A stretch of DNA of 60,597 nucleotides from JAYPAN01 sp038123715 (GCA_038123715.1 JAYPAN010000009.1:1-60597); one strand, 5' to 3'. Positions 17,067 to 25,898 are shown, numbered from the stretch's first letter. Numbers and translations: made by a program. The notes: generated by a model from the letters alone, not told the origin.

Positions 17067-18256
17067 CAGGCGTCTCCTGTCTTGTTCATTAAATCGACAA
17101 AGCGGTCGAACAGATAATGGCTGTCCTGCGGCCCCGGCGAGGCTTCGGGATGATATTGCACGGAAAAGACCGGCCTGTCCTTGACGGCAATGCCACAATT
17201 TGTGCCGTCAAACAGGCTGATATGGGTTTCTTCCACACTGTCGGGCAAGCTGTCGCGGTCAACGGTGAAGCCATGATTCATGGAGGTGATTTCCACCTTG
17301 CCGGTGGTCAAATCCTTGACCGGATGATTGGCGCCGTGATGGCCTTGTTTCATTTTCACCGTCGAGGCGCCCAAAGCACGCGCCAGCATTTGATGGCCGA
17401 GGCAAATACCGAAAACCGGTTTGCCACTATCGACCAGCTTGCTGATTTCGCCGACCGCATAGCTGCCCGTTGCTGCCGGGTCGCCCGGCCCGTTGGACAG
17501 GAAAATACCATCCGGATTTTGTGCCAGCACAGTCTCGGCTTTGCTGTCGGCAGGCAGCACGCTGACGCGGCAACCGGCCTCGGCCAGACAGCGCAAAATG
17601 TTTTTCTTTATGCCGTAATCCAGCGCCACGACATGCAAGGGGCGGGTATTGTCATTGAACCCTGTTGACCATTGCCAGCGCCCCTGCTGCCAGTCATAGG
17701 TCTCCGGATTGGAGACTTGCGCGGCCAAATCCGCGCCTTCCAACCCGCCAAACCCGGCCAGTGCGGCGCGCATGGCATCCTCGTCAAAATTGCCGTCCGG
17801 CGCATGCGCCAGCACGGCATTAAACATGCCATTGTCACGGATAAAGGCGGTAATGGCGCGCGTATCCACCCCGCTCATGCCAATCAGACCGCGCTGTTCC
17901 AGCCAGGCCTGCAAATGGGCTTGCGCGCGATAATTGGCCGGCTCGGTGATTTTCTCACGGATGATAAGCCCCGCCGCCGCAATCGCCGTGCCGGTATTGG
18001 AGGTTTCAATGTCGTCTTCATTGATGCCGATATTGCCAATATGGGGGAAGGTGAAGGTTACAATCTGACCAGCATAAGACGGGTCGGTCAGGATTTCCTG
18101 ATAGCCGGTCATCGCCGTGTTGAAACATATTTCGGCGGCAATCATACCGGTTGCGCCCAGCCCATAGCCATAAAGCTTGCGCCCATCCGCCGTCATCAGC
18201 AGGGCGGTTTTCGGGGGCGTGCGCCAAGCGGCATTATCCGTGTCGTTTGAGGTCAT
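17066..18256 (-). CDS. carA: carbamoyl-phosphate synthase small (glutaminase) subunit
   Basis: A 396-residue glutamine amidotransferase subunit. The N-terminal CPSase domain includes the DPSYAGQIVTFTFPHIGNIG segment. The C-terminal class I glutaminase carries the nucleophile Cys285 in GICLGHQ and the later HPEASPGP of the catalytic triad. It supplies ammonia to CarB for arginine and pyrimidine synthesis. The ribosome-binding site is GGAAGGAAG before the ATG. The leader of about 130 bases holds a terminator-like hairpin, suggesting attenuation of carAB. Confidence 0.97.
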   Translation of the reverse strand: MTSNDTDNAAWRTPPKTALLMTADGRKLYGYGLGATGMIAAEICFNTAMTGYQEILTDPSYAGQIVTFTFPHIGNIGINEDDIETSNTGTAIAAAGLIIREKITEPANYRAQAHLQAWLEQRGLIGMSGVDTRAITAFIRDNGMFNAVLAHAPDGNFDEDAMRAALAGFGGLEGADLAAQVSNPETYDWQQGRWQWSTGFNDNTRPLHVVALDYGIKKNILRCLAEAGCRVSVLPADSKAETVLAQNPDGIFLSNGPGDPAATGSYAVGEISKLVDSGKPVFGICLGHQMLARALGASTVKMKQGHHGANHPVKDLTTGKVEITSMNHGFTVDRDSLPDSVEETHISLFDGTNCGIAVKDRPVFSVQYHPEASPGPQDSHYLFDRFVDLMNKTGDA

Positions 18257-18286
18257 CGACTTCCTTCCAAAAATGTGAGATGGCGC

Positions 18287-18323
18287 AAAAAAACACCCCT
18301 GCCGCCGGTTTTGCGGAAGGGGT
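18287..18323 (-). terminator. terminator-like hairpin in the carA leader (attenuator)
   Basis: Read on the minus strand, ACCCC-TT-CCGC (18323-18313) pairs with GCGG-CA-GGGGT, closing at 18295, with a two-base internal mismatch, and is followed by GTTTTTTT. It is an intrinsic terminator about 30 bases before the carA start and downstream of the likely promoter. Termination here would shut off carAB, so it probably acts as an attenuator. I see no convincing leader peptide. Confidence 0.65.
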
Positions 18324-18390
18324 TACGAATGCGCTGTCAATCATTGGGCTAAACCTGTAAGAACCGACTGTCACCAGCCAAATTGACGGG

Positions 18391-18419
18391 AAACTAAAGA
18401 ATTGCGGCGGGCAGGTCAA
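18391..18419 (-). promoter_or_regulatory. candidate carAB promoter
   Basis: On the minus strand, TTGACC (18419-18414), a 17-base spacer and TAGTTT (18396-18391). The -35 matches the consensus well; the -10 is weak. Transcription would begin near 18384, giving a leader of about 130 bases that includes the attenuator hairpin. Confidence 0.5.
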
Positions 18420-18423
18420 GCAT

Positions 18424-18684
18424 TGCAGTGATTTTTTCGGTGGGAAAAAAAATGTTTTAAAATCAATGCCTTAACTGGTTTTTCGTCCAAAAACTTGAAA
18501 CGATTAACAATCGACAATCAGTGCAGTTCACCATCAGTCAAACATGGCCGATTCTCGCGCCGGCTTGAAGGCCGAATTCATGTCTTTTCCCTTATTGTCT
18601 TTCATGCTTGGATATTCTATACACCGGCACTCGCTGAGCGAACCTTCCGTTCAGGCAAAGCGTCGATATTGATGGAGACAGCAT
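18424..18684. other. intergenic region upstream of yqeY
   Basis: Together with the carA leader, the gap between carA and yqeY is 428 bases. This half is AT-rich at its left end and holds a small palindrome CGATT-AAC-AATCG at 18501-18513. TTGTCT near 18594 and TATACA near 18617 might form a weak promoter for yqeY. I see no gene or RNA in it. Confidence 0.4.
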
Positions 18685-19140
18685 ATGCAGGAGCGTATTG
18701 CCGAAGCCTTGAAAACCGCCGTCAAAAATCAGGACAAGGTGCGCGTTTCGACCTTGCGTCTGATTGTGGCGGCGATTAAAGACCGCACCATTGCCGCGCG
18801 CACCGCCGATAATGGCGATGGCATCACTGACGCGCAAATCATGGATATTTTGGCAAAAATGGTCAAGCAACGCCAAGAAGCCGCCACCACTTATGAGGAA
18901 GCCGGGCGGCTGGAACTGGCTGAACAGGAGCGCGCTGAAATCGGCGTGATTGAGGAGTTTTTGCCGCGCCGCCTTGATGCTGACGAAATGGCTTTGGCCG
19001 TGCAGCAGGCGATTGAGGAAATGGAGGCCGCCTCTTTGAAAGATATGGGCAAGGTGATGGGCGCGCTTAAAGGGCGCTATGCCGGACAGATGGATTTCGG
19101 CCAGGCCGGTGCGCTGGTCAAAGAGAAGCTGGGCGGTTAA
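18685..19140 (+). CDS. GatB/YqeY domain-containing protein
   Basis: A 151-residue, mostly helical protein with the YqeY signature (STLRLIVAAIKD, then ITDAQIMDILAKMVKQRQEAATTYEEAGR and EIGVIEEFLP). The domain resembles the C-terminal tail of GatB, which binds tRNA in the amidotransferase. The role of free-standing YqeY is not established. The gene has a good ribosome-binding site (GGAGAC) and precedes dnaG-rpoD, a conserved alphaproteobacterial order that replaces the rpsU-dnaG-rpoD operon of enterics. A probable terminator sits between it and dnaG. Confidence 0.92.
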   Translation: MQERIAEALKTAVKNQDKVRVSTLRLIVAAIKDRTIAARTADNGDGITDAQIMDILAKMVKQRQEAATTYEEAGRLELAEQERAEIGVIEEFLPRRLDADEMALAVQQAIEEMEAASLKDMGKVMGALKGRYAGQMDFGQAGALVKEKLGG

Positions 19141-19179
19141 CCCGGCCAATTGGCTCGACCCTGTTAGTTTCAACAGAAA

Positions 19180-19214
19180 CAAGACGCGGCAGGGCTGGCG
19201 GTCTTGGCTTTTTT
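19180..19214 (+). terminator. possible intrinsic terminator between yqeY and dnaG
   Basis: CAAGAC (19180-19185) pairs with GTCTTG (19201-19206) around a 15-base GC-rich loop, followed by GC and TTTTTT (19209-19214). The 6-bp stem is short for a strong terminator. Its place parallels the internal terminator before dnaG in the E. coli macromolecular-synthesis operon, which would keep primase levels low. Confidence 0.4.
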
Positions 19215-19229
19215 GCCTAAAATAGTCGG

Positions 19230-21143
19230 ATGGCTTTTCCGCAAAACTTTCTTGAAGAAATAAAAAACCGAATTGCGGTCTCCGATATTGTTGGGCGCAA
19301 GGTGAAGCTGGTCAGGCGGGGGCGCGAATTTGTCGGCCTCAGCCCGTTCAAGTCGGAGCGCACACCGTCATTTACCGTCAATGATGACAAGCAATTCTAT
19401 CACTGTTTTGCCACTGGCAAGCATGGCAGCGTGTTTGACTTTGTCATGGAAACCGAAGGGTTGAGTTTTCCCGAAGCGGTTGAGCGTCTGGCGCAACAAG
19501 CCGGTCTGCCCATGCCGGAACGCGACCCGCGCGCCGCCGAGCGCGCGGCCAAACAAGCCTCATTGGTCGATGTGACAGAGGCGGCGGCGAACTGGTTTCA
19601 GCAGCAATTACAAGCGCCACAAGCGGCGGAGGCGCGCGATTATCTGGCGCGGCGCGGGGTCACGCCGGAATTGATGAAGCGCTTCGGCATTGGCTTTGCG
19701 CCAAGCGCCCGCACGGCCTTGGCTGATTTTTTGACCGCGCGCAATATCAAACCAGCGCAGCTTGTCGAGACCGGGCTGGCCATCCAGCCCGATGAAAAGG
19801 CGCGCGCGCCCTATGACCGGTTTCGTGACCGTATCATTTTTCCGATACATGATGCGCGCGGACGGGTGATTGCCTTTGGCGGACGCGCCATGCAGGCCGA
19901 CGCACCGGCCAAATATCTGAACTCCCCGGAAACGCCGCTATTTCACAAAGGCGCGGTTTTGTTCAATTTCGCCCGCGCCCGCCAAGCCGCTTATGATGCC
20001 GGCTCGGTGCTGGTGGTGGAAGGCTATATGGATGTCGTTGGGCTGGCGCGTGCCGGATTCGACCATGCGGTCGCCCCGCTTGGCACGGCGATAACGCCGG
20101 AGCAATTGCGCCTTTTATGGCGGCTGGCGCCGGAGCCGGTCATGTGTCTGGATGGCGATGCGGCAGGCTTGCGCGCCGCCTATCGGGCAATTGACCGCGC
20201 TTTGCCTTTGTTGAAGCCCGGTTTTTCCTTGCGCTTTGCGCTTTTACCTGCCGGTAAAGACCCGGATGATGTGGTTGCCGAGGGCGGGCAGGCGGCGATG
20301 CAGGCGGTGATAGACAAGGCGATGGGGCTGAGTGACCTGCTTTGGGAACGCGAATTGGAAGCCGCCCCTTGGGATACGCCGGAACGCGCGGCGGCGCTGA
20401 AACAACGTTTGCGCGAAGCGGTCGCCACCATTAGCGATGCCGATGTGCGCGGCCTTTACGGGCAGGATATCAGGGCGCGGCTCGACCGGCTGCTCGGCGC
20501 GACCGGTCAAGCAAGCGACGGGCGACAAAATTACGGGCAAGGTCGGCGTATGCCGTCGCGGCGCGGTGGTCGAGCCAGCGCGCAGGCGCGGCGTTCGGCC
20601 TTGGCGACGGGCAGCGCTGAATGGTCGCACCGTGAGGCGGTGATTGTTTTATGCGTCTATCATCACCCTGCGCTTTTGGGGCAACAGCGCGATGCATTTG
20701 AGGCGCTGGAGCTGCAAACACAGAGCCTTGACCGGCTGCGCTATGACATTATTGACTGGTTTGACGAAAATAGCGCAAGCGAGGCGGCGGCCAATCAAGC
20801 TGAAAACGCCACGGGACTTGACAATTCGGCCTTAAAATTGCATTTGAAAGACAGGGGAGTTGGAGATATCGCGGCCCGGCTGGAGGCAATGCCGGAAGCT
20901 CGACTATTGAGCTTTGTCCGCTTGGACAGTGAGTTGGAGCAAGTTATTCCGGGTTGGCTTGAAGTCGTTCGGATTCACCATAAATTACATACATTGATGG
21001 CTGAAAAGAAAGCTGTCGAGGCTGATTTGGAAACCGAATTGGAGCGAGACGGCACGCAATACGCGCTTGACAGGCTGATAGCAATACAAAATGAAATCGC
21101 GGCGCTGGAAAATCAGGCGTCGAAATCGAACCGAACATCGTGA
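19230..21143 (+). CDS. dnaG: DNA primase
   Basis: A 637-residue primase that lays down RNA primers at the replication fork. The N terminus MAFPQNFLEEIKNRI fits the family. The zinc-ribbon positions are mostly lost: S38 and K41 stand where Cys and His bind zinc in E. coli, and C59 is kept but its partner is T62. This is known for alphaproteobacterial primases. The TOPRIM catalytic residues are intact (Glu264 in VEGYMD, Asp308 and Asp310 in LDGDAAG). The C-terminal third is the DnaB-binding domain. No ribosome-binding site precedes the ATG, but TAAAAT lies 7 bases upstream, so translation may be leaderless. Confidence 0.96.
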   Translation: MAFPQNFLEEIKNRIAVSDIVGRKVKLVRRGREFVGLSPFKSERTPSFTVNDDKQFYHCFATGKHGSVFDFVMETEGLSFPEAVERLAQQAGLPMPERDPRAAERAAKQASLVDVTEAAANWFQQQLQAPQAAEARDYLARRGVTPELMKRFGIGFAPSARTALADFLTARNIKPAQLVETGLAIQPDEKARAPYDRFRDRIIFPIHDARGRVIAFGGRAMQADAPAKYLNSPETPLFHKGAVLFNFARARQAAYDAGSVLVVEGYMDVVGLARAGFDHAVAPLGTAITPEQLRLLWRLAPEPVMCLDGDAAGLRAAYRAIDRALPLLKPGFSLRFALLPAGKDPDDVVAEGGQAAMQAVIDKAMGLSDLLWERELEAAPWDTPERAAALKQRLREAVATISDADVRGLYGQDIRARLDRLLGATGQASDGRQNYGQGRRMPSRRGGRASAQARRSALATGSAEWSHREAVIVLCVYHHPALLGQQRDAFEALELQTQSLDRLRYDIIDWFDENSASEAAANQAENATGLDNSALKLHLKDRGVGDIAARLEAMPEARLLSFVRLDSELEQVIPGWLEVVRIHHKLHTLMAEKKAVEADLETELERDGTQYALDRLIAIQNEIAALENQASKSNRTS

Positions 21144-21163
21144 GAGGGGTCACGGAGACAGGC

Positions 21164-23125
21164 ATGGCAACAAAAAAAGCTGCAGGCACAGAGGATAAGG
21201 AAACCGGCGACAGCCCGTTGATTGACATGAACAACCGCGAGGTCAAGCGCATGATAAAGCTGGCCAAGGAGCGCGGTTTTGTAACCTATGACGCGCTGAA
21301 TGCGGTTTTGCCACCGGAGGAGTTTTCTTCCGAGCAAATCGAAGACGTTATGGCCATGCTGTCGCAAATGGGCATTAATGTCGTCGAAAATGACGATTCG
21401 GAAGAAAATGACGAAGATGGCACGGTCAAAGCCGCCAATGATGATGAGAGTCAGAATGGCGCCAGCACGGCGGTTGCCAAAACCACGCGCGCGACCGGAA
21501 CGGGCGACCGAACAGACGATCCGGTGCGGATGTATTTGCGCGAAATGGGGTCGGTGGAATTATTGTCGCGCGAGGGCGAAATCGCCATTGCCAAACGTAT
21601 TGAGGCTGGCCGCGAGACGATGATTGCGGGCTTGTGTGAAAGTCCACTGACTTTTCAGGCGATTATCATTTGGCGTGATGAATTGAATGAAGGCAAAGTC
21701 CTGCTGCGCGATATTATTGATTTGGACGCGACTTTTGCCGGGCCGGAAGCCAAGAAAATTGACCGTAGCGCTGAAGGCGCTGCACCGCCGCCATCTGGCG
21801 CACCGTCGGGGGAGGCCGAGGGCGAGCCGGATGAGGATGATGAAGAGGCGGAAGCCAATATGTCGCTGTCGGCGATGGAAATGGAGCTGAAACCCCAAGT
21901 TTTGGCGAGTTTTGATGTGATTGCCGGAACCTATAAGAAATTGCGTAAATTGCAGGATCAACGGGTTGAATTACAGGCTGACAATAAAGAACTGACCAAG
22001 GCGCAAATGACCCGGCTCGACAAGTTTTCCGGCGAAATTATTGAGGAAGTAAAAGGCCTGTCGCTCAATAATAACCGCATTGATGCGCTGGTCGAGCAGC
22101 TTTACACGATTAACAAAAGGCTGGTCAGCCTTGAAACACAGCTCTGGCGCTTGGCCGATAAGGCTGGTGTGACGCGCGAGGATTTCATCAAGCAATATCA
22201 GGGCAATGAATATGAGGCCAATTGGGCGCGCCGCGTCGGTCGGTTGACTGGCAAGGGCTGGAAGGACTTCATCCAGAACAATCGGACGGAAGTGCGCGAT
22301 GTGCGAACTGAAATTCAAGAATTGGCCAATGAGACAGGTCTGAATATCACCGAGTATCGCCGCATTGTGCGTATGGTGCAAAAAGGCGAGCGTGAGGCGC
22401 GCATTGCCAAAAAGGAAATGGTTGAGGCCAATTTGCGGCTGGTGATTTCAATTGCCAAAAAATACACCAATCGCGGCCTGCAATTTCTCGACCTGATTCA
22501 GGAAGGCAATATCGGCCTGATGAAAGCGGTTGATAAGTTTGAATATCGGCGCGGCTATAAGTTTTCCACCTATGCGACATGGTGGATTCGCCAAGCGATT
22601 ACGCGGTCAATTGCTGACCAGGCGCGCACGATTCGGATTCCGGTGCATATGATTGAGACGATTAACAAGCTGGTTCGCACATCACGCCAAATGCTGCATG
22701 AGTTTGGCCGCGAGCCGACGCCGGAAGAATTGTCGGAAAAATTGTCCATGCCGCTGGAAAAAGTGCGGAAAGTGCTGAAAATTGCCAAGGAGCCAATCAG
22801 CCTTGAAACGCCGATTGGCGACGAGGAAGACAGCCAGCTTGGCGACTTTATTGAGGATAAAAACGCGATTTTGCCGATTGATGCGGCGATTCAGTCCAAT
22901 TTGCGCGACACCACAACCCGCGTTCTGGCCTCATTGACGCCGCGCGAGGAGCGTGTCTTGCGGATGCGCTTTGGTATTGGCATGAATACCGACCACACGC
23001 TTGAGGAAGTCGGGCAGCAATTCTCGGTGACGCGCGAGCGAATTCGCCAAATTGAAGCCAAAGCGCTCAGAAAATTGAAGCATCCGAGCCGGTCGCGCAA
23101 ACTTCGTAGTTTTCTCGACAATTAA
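21164..23125 (+). CDS. rpoD: RNA polymerase primary sigma factor RpoD
   Basis: A 653-residue housekeeping sigma-70. Region 1.1 is at the N terminus, followed by region 1.2 (DPVRMYLREMGSVELL) and a long acidic non-conserved insert rich in Asp and Glu. Region 2 (ANLRLVISIAKKYTNRGL, then FSTYATWWIRQAI) binds the -10 element. Region 4 ends in VTRERIRQIEAKALRKLKHPSR and binds the -35. The ATG at 21164 with GGAG upstream is preferred over a GTG overlapping the dnaG stop. It is probably co-transcribed with dnaG across a 20-base gap. Confidence 0.98.
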   Translation: MATKKAAGTEDKETGDSPLIDMNNREVKRMIKLAKERGFVTYDALNAVLPPEEFSSEQIEDVMAMLSQMGINVVENDDSEENDEDGTVKAANDDESQNGASTAVAKTTRATGTGDRTDDPVRMYLREMGSVELLSREGEIAIAKRIEAGRETMIAGLCESPLTFQAIIIWRDELNEGKVLLRDIIDLDATFAGPEAKKIDRSAEGAAPPPSGAPSGEAEGEPDEDDEEAEANMSLSAMEMELKPQVLASFDVIAGTYKKLRKLQDQRVELQADNKELTKAQMTRLDKFSGEIIEEVKGLSLNNNRIDALVEQLYTINKRLVSLETQLWRLADKAGVTREDFIKQYQGNEYEANWARRVGRLTGKGWKDFIQNNRTEVRDVRTEIQELANETGLNITEYRRIVRMVQKGEREARIAKKEMVEANLRLVISIAKKYTNRGLQFLDLIQEGNIGLMKAVDKFEYRRGYKFSTYATWWIRQAITRSIADQARTIRIPVHMIETINKLVRTSRQMLHEFGREPTPEELSEKLSMPLEKVRKVLKIAKEPISLETPIGDEEDSQLGDFIEDKNAILPIDAAIQSNLRDTTTRVLASLTPREERVLRMRFGIGMNTDHTLEEVGQQFSVTRERIRQIEAKALRKLKHPSRSRKLRSFLDN

Positions 23126-23172
23126 AAGTGCTATAAGAGCGCCGTCAGACGACAGCCAAGTGGGGTGCTGCC

Positions 23173-23508
23173 ATGCAATTGACCATGATGAAGGGCAAAA
23201 TACATCGCGCCAGCGTGACCCAATGCGACATGCATTATGAAGGGTCAATATCGGTCGATGAGGACTGGCTGGATGCGGCCGGGATTTTGCCGCATGAGCA
23301 GGTCGATGTGCTGAACATCAACACCGGTGCGCGTTTTACCACCTATGCCATTGCCGCCCCGCGTGGCTCGCATACAATTGGCATAAATGGCGCGGCGGCG
23401 CGGCTTGCCCAACCGCGTGATTTGGTGATTATAATTGCCTATGCGGTGATGGACGAACACGCCGCGCGCGGGTATAAACCAAAAGTGTTTATTCCGACGA
23501 ATGACTAA
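23173..23508 (+). CDS. panD: aspartate 1-decarboxylase
   Basis: A 111-residue pyruvoyl enzyme that makes beta-alanine for pantothenate and coenzyme A. The start (KGKIHRASVT) and HYEGSISVD are typical; self-cleavage at the Gly-Ser bond in YEGSIS yields the pyruvoyl group. INGAAARLAQPRDLVII completes the conserved core. Length is near the usual 115-130. The neighbouring genes are unrelated (rpoD upstream, a tRNA gene downstream); panB and panC are not in the window. Confidence 0.95.
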   Translation: MQLTMMKGKIHRASVTQCDMHYEGSISVDEDWLDAAGILPHEQVDVLNINTGARFTTYAIAAPRGSHTIGINGAAARLAQPRDLVIIIAYAVMDEHAARGYKPKVFIPTND

Positions 23509-23519
23509 TTCGTCTTTGG

Positions 23520-23596
23520 GGGCCTGTAGCTCAGTTGGTTAGAGCAAACCGCTCATAACGGTTTGGTCGCAGGTTCGAGTCCTGCCGGGCCCACCA
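23520..23596 (+). tRNA. tRNA-Ile2 (CAU anticodon)
   Basis: A 77-base cloverleaf including the encoded CCA. The acceptor stem is GGGCCTG with CGGGCCC, the D-loop is AGCTCAGTTGGTTAGAGC, and the anticodon loop is CTCATAA with CAU. The T arm is GGTTCGAGTCC. CAU could be Met or lysidine-modified Ile2. The C4-G69 and C5-G68 pairs match determinants known for the lysidine synthetase TilS, so Ile2 reading AUA is preferred. Confidence 0.85.
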
Positions 23597-23696
23597 TTTC
23601 CTTGGTTTTCTCCTCTATTCTTTGCCGGAAATAGGCTTGCGCGACGGCGCATAGCGGTTCACTATCGCTGTGTGGGACTCAAAAAAGGAGAGGGAA

Positions 23697-24116
23697 ATGG
23701 AGAACACAGCTATTTTGCAACCGGTTATAGCGCTTGGGCTATGGACCGGTGTGATTATGATTTGGATGTATGCGACGCGCGTGCCGGCGATTGGCAAGCT
23801 GAACATGTCGAATGATGCGATGATGCACCCGCCGGGCATGGATGCGCTGCCGTCGGAAGTGCGCCGGATTGCTGATAATTACAATCATCTGTTCGAGCAG
23901 CCGACGCTGTTTTATGCCACTGTGCTGACTATTGCCATTGCTGGTCACGCTGATGCGGTGGCCGTCAATACGGCTTGGGCATTTGTCGTTTTACGGGTAA
24001 TTCACTCGCTGGTGCAGACAACGGTGAACATTGTTCTGGTGCGCTTCGGCATATTTTTGCTGTCTTGGCTGGCGCTTTTGGTGCTGATTGTGCGCGAGGC
24101 CTTGGTTATTTTTTAA
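23697..24116 (+). CDS. MAPEG family membrane protein
   Basis: A 139-residue protein with about four hydrophobic helices, beginning MENTAILQPVIALGLW. NYNHLFEQPTLFYAT is the MAPEG family signature (E-Q-P with N-H-x-x-E upstream). Characterised family members are membrane glutathione transferases and eicosanoid-pathway enzymes. Bacterial copies of this short type have no proven substrate. GGAGAGGG precedes the ATG. A strong hairpin with a T-run follows the stop. Confidence 0.88.
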   Translation: MENTAILQPVIALGLWTGVIMIWMYATRVPAIGKLNMSNDAMMHPPGMDALPSEVRRIADNYNHLFEQPTLFYATVLTIAIAGHADAVAVNTAWAFVVLRVIHSLVQTTVNIVLVRFGIFLLSWLALLVLIVREALVIF

Positions 24117-24123
24117 GGCTTTG

Positions 24124-24171
24124 CCGCAAGGTAGACCCGCCAAAAGGGCGTCCCTTGCGGATGCCCTTTTT
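24124..24171 (+). terminator. intrinsic terminator after the MAPEG gene, with an alternative pairing
   Basis: AAAAGGGCGTCC (24142-24153) pairs with GGATGCCCTTTT (24159-24170) around a CTTGC loop; one G-T pair is included and T's continue to 24171. A competing hairpin can form between CCGCAAGG (24124-24131) and CCTTGCGG (24153-24160), which would break the terminator. It lies 70 bases before ettA, so it either ends the MAPEG transcript or controls read-through into ettA. Confidence 0.7.
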
Positions 24172-24242
24172 CTTTCCCCGTATTGCAACGCGCGCTTATG
24201 CATGGCACAACGGCGCATCGCAGCTTTGCAAGAGTGAGAGCA

Positions 24243-25898
24243 ATGGCCAGTTACCAATATGTCTATGTGATGGATCACCTGTCGAAAACCTATGCCGGTG
24301 GCAAGCAGGTATTGAAAGATATTCGCCTGTCTTTTCTGCCCGGTGCCAAAATTGGCATTGTCGGCGTCAACGGGGCGGGCAAATCGACCTTGCTGAAAAT
24401 TATGGCCGGACGCGACACGGAAATTCAGGGCGAGGCTTGGGCGGCGGAAGGCGCCAAAGTCGGCTATTTGGAGCAGGAGCCGCAACTGGATGAAAGCCTT
24501 GATGTGCTGGGCAATGTCATGCTGGGTGTGGCTGAAAAACAAGCATTACTCGACCGCTATAATGAATTGGCGATGAATTATTCCGACGAAACAGCCGATG
24601 AAATGGCCGCATTGCAAGACCAGATTGACGCGCAAAATCTGTGGGATTTGGACGCGCAGGTTGATCAAGCCATGGATGCGTTGCGCTGCCCGCCCGGCGA
24701 TGGCGATGTCAGTGTTTTGTCGGGCGGTGAAAAGCGTCGCGTCGCCCTGTGCCGCCTATTGCTGGAAAAACCGGATTTGCTGCTGCTTGACGAGCCGACC
24801 AACCATCTGGATGCCGAGACCATTGCCTGGTTGCAGCATCATTTGGCCGAATTTGCCGGCACGGTTGTGCTGGTGACGCATGACCGCTATTTCCTTGACG
24901 ATTTCACCAATTGGATTCTTGAGCTGGACCGCGGGCAGGGTATCCCCTATGAGGGCAATTATTCCAACTGGCTTGAATTGAAACAAAAACGCCTCATGCA
25001 GGAAGCGCGCGAGGATGAAACCCGCCAGCGCACTTTGGCGCGCGAGCTGGAATGGATACGCCAATCCCCGAAAGCGCGCCAAGCCAAAAGCAAGGCGCGG
25101 ATTTCAGCCTATGAAGATTTGTTGGCGCAGGAAGGCCATGAAGATGTCGGTCGCGCGCAGATTTCCATCCCCTCCGGCCCGCGCTTGGGTGGCATTGTGC
25201 TGGAAGCAGAAAATCTGTCGAAAGGCTTTGGCGACAAATTGCTGATTGAAAACCTGTCTTTCAAATTGCCGCCCGGTGGCATTGTCGGCGTTATCGGCCC
25301 TAACGGGGCGGGCAAGACCACTTTGTTCAAAATGCTGACCGGCAGCGAACAAGCCGATGGCGGTGCTTTGCGCGTCGGTGATACGGCGGTGATGGGCTAT
25401 GTTGACCAAAGCCGCGACAGTCTGGATGACGGCAAAACCGTCTGGGAAGAAATTTCCGGTGGCTTGGATATTCTCGAACTCGGCAAGCGTGAAATGAACT
25501 CACGCGCCTATGTCGGCGCTTTCAATTTCCGCGGCGGCGACCAGCAGAAAAAAGTCGGTCTGCTGTCGGGTGGTGAACGCAATCGCGTGCATTTGGCGAA
25601 AATGCTGAAAAGCGGTGCCAATCTTTTGCTGCTTGATGAACCGACCAATGATTTGGATGTTGAGACATTGCGCGCGCTGGAAGAAGGGCTGGAAAACTTT
25701 GCCGGCTGCGCGGTGGTGATAAGCCATGACAGATGGTTTCTCGACCGCATTGCAACGCATATTTTGGCCTTTGAAGGCAATAGCCATGTTGAGTGGTTTG
25801 AGGGCAATTATGCTGATTATGACGAAGACCGGAAACGCCGTTTGGGCGCCGAGGCGGAAGTGCCAAAGCGCATCAAATACAAGCAATTCGCTCGCTAA
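24243..25898 (+). CDS. ettA: energy-dependent translational throttle protein EttA (ABC-F)
   Basis: A 551-residue cytoplasmic ABC-F ATPase with two nucleotide-binding domains and no membrane part. The first domain shows GVNGAGKST, LSGGEKRRVALCRLL and LLLLDEPTNHLD. The second shows GPNGAGKTT, LSGGERNRVHLAKML and LLLLDEPTNDLD. The opening MASYQYVYVMDHLSKTY and the linker match EttA, which binds the ribosomal E site and gates the first steps of elongation according to ATP level. The ATG at 24243 gives the standard length; an upstream in-frame ATG adds unrelated residues. Confidence 0.96.
   Translation: MASYQYVYVMDHLSKTYAGGKQVLKDIRLSFLPGAKIGIVGVNGAGKSTLLKIMAGRDTEIQGEAWAAEGAKVGYLEQEPQLDESLDVLGNVMLGVAEKQALLDRYNELAMNYSDETADEMAALQDQIDAQNLWDLDAQVDQAMDALRCPPGDGDVSVLSGGEKRRVALCRLLLEKPDLLLLDEPTNHLDAETIAWLQHHLAEFAGTVVLVTHDRYFLDDFTNWILELDRGQGIPYEGNYSNWLELKQKRLMQEAREDETRQRTLARELEWIRQSPKARQAKSKARISAYEDLLAQEGHEDVGRAQISIPSGPRLGGIVLEAENLSKGFGDKLLIENLSFKLPPGGIVGVIGPNGAGKTTLFKMLTGSEQADGGALRVGDTAVMGYVDQSRDSLDDGKTVWEEISGGLDILELGKREMNSRAYVGAFNFRGGDQQKKVGLLSGGERNRVHLAKMLKSGANLLLLDEPTNDLDVETLRALEEGLENFAGCAVVISHDRWFLDRIATHILAFEGNSHVEWFEGNYADYDEDRKRRLGAEAEVPKRIKYKQFAR

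Noticed and set aside
23520..23596. Elongator tRNA-Met instead of tRNA-Ile2
   Set aside because: The CAU anticodon allows both, but the C4-G69 and C5-G68 pairs match Ile2 determinants for lysidine formation. Met is not fully excluded.
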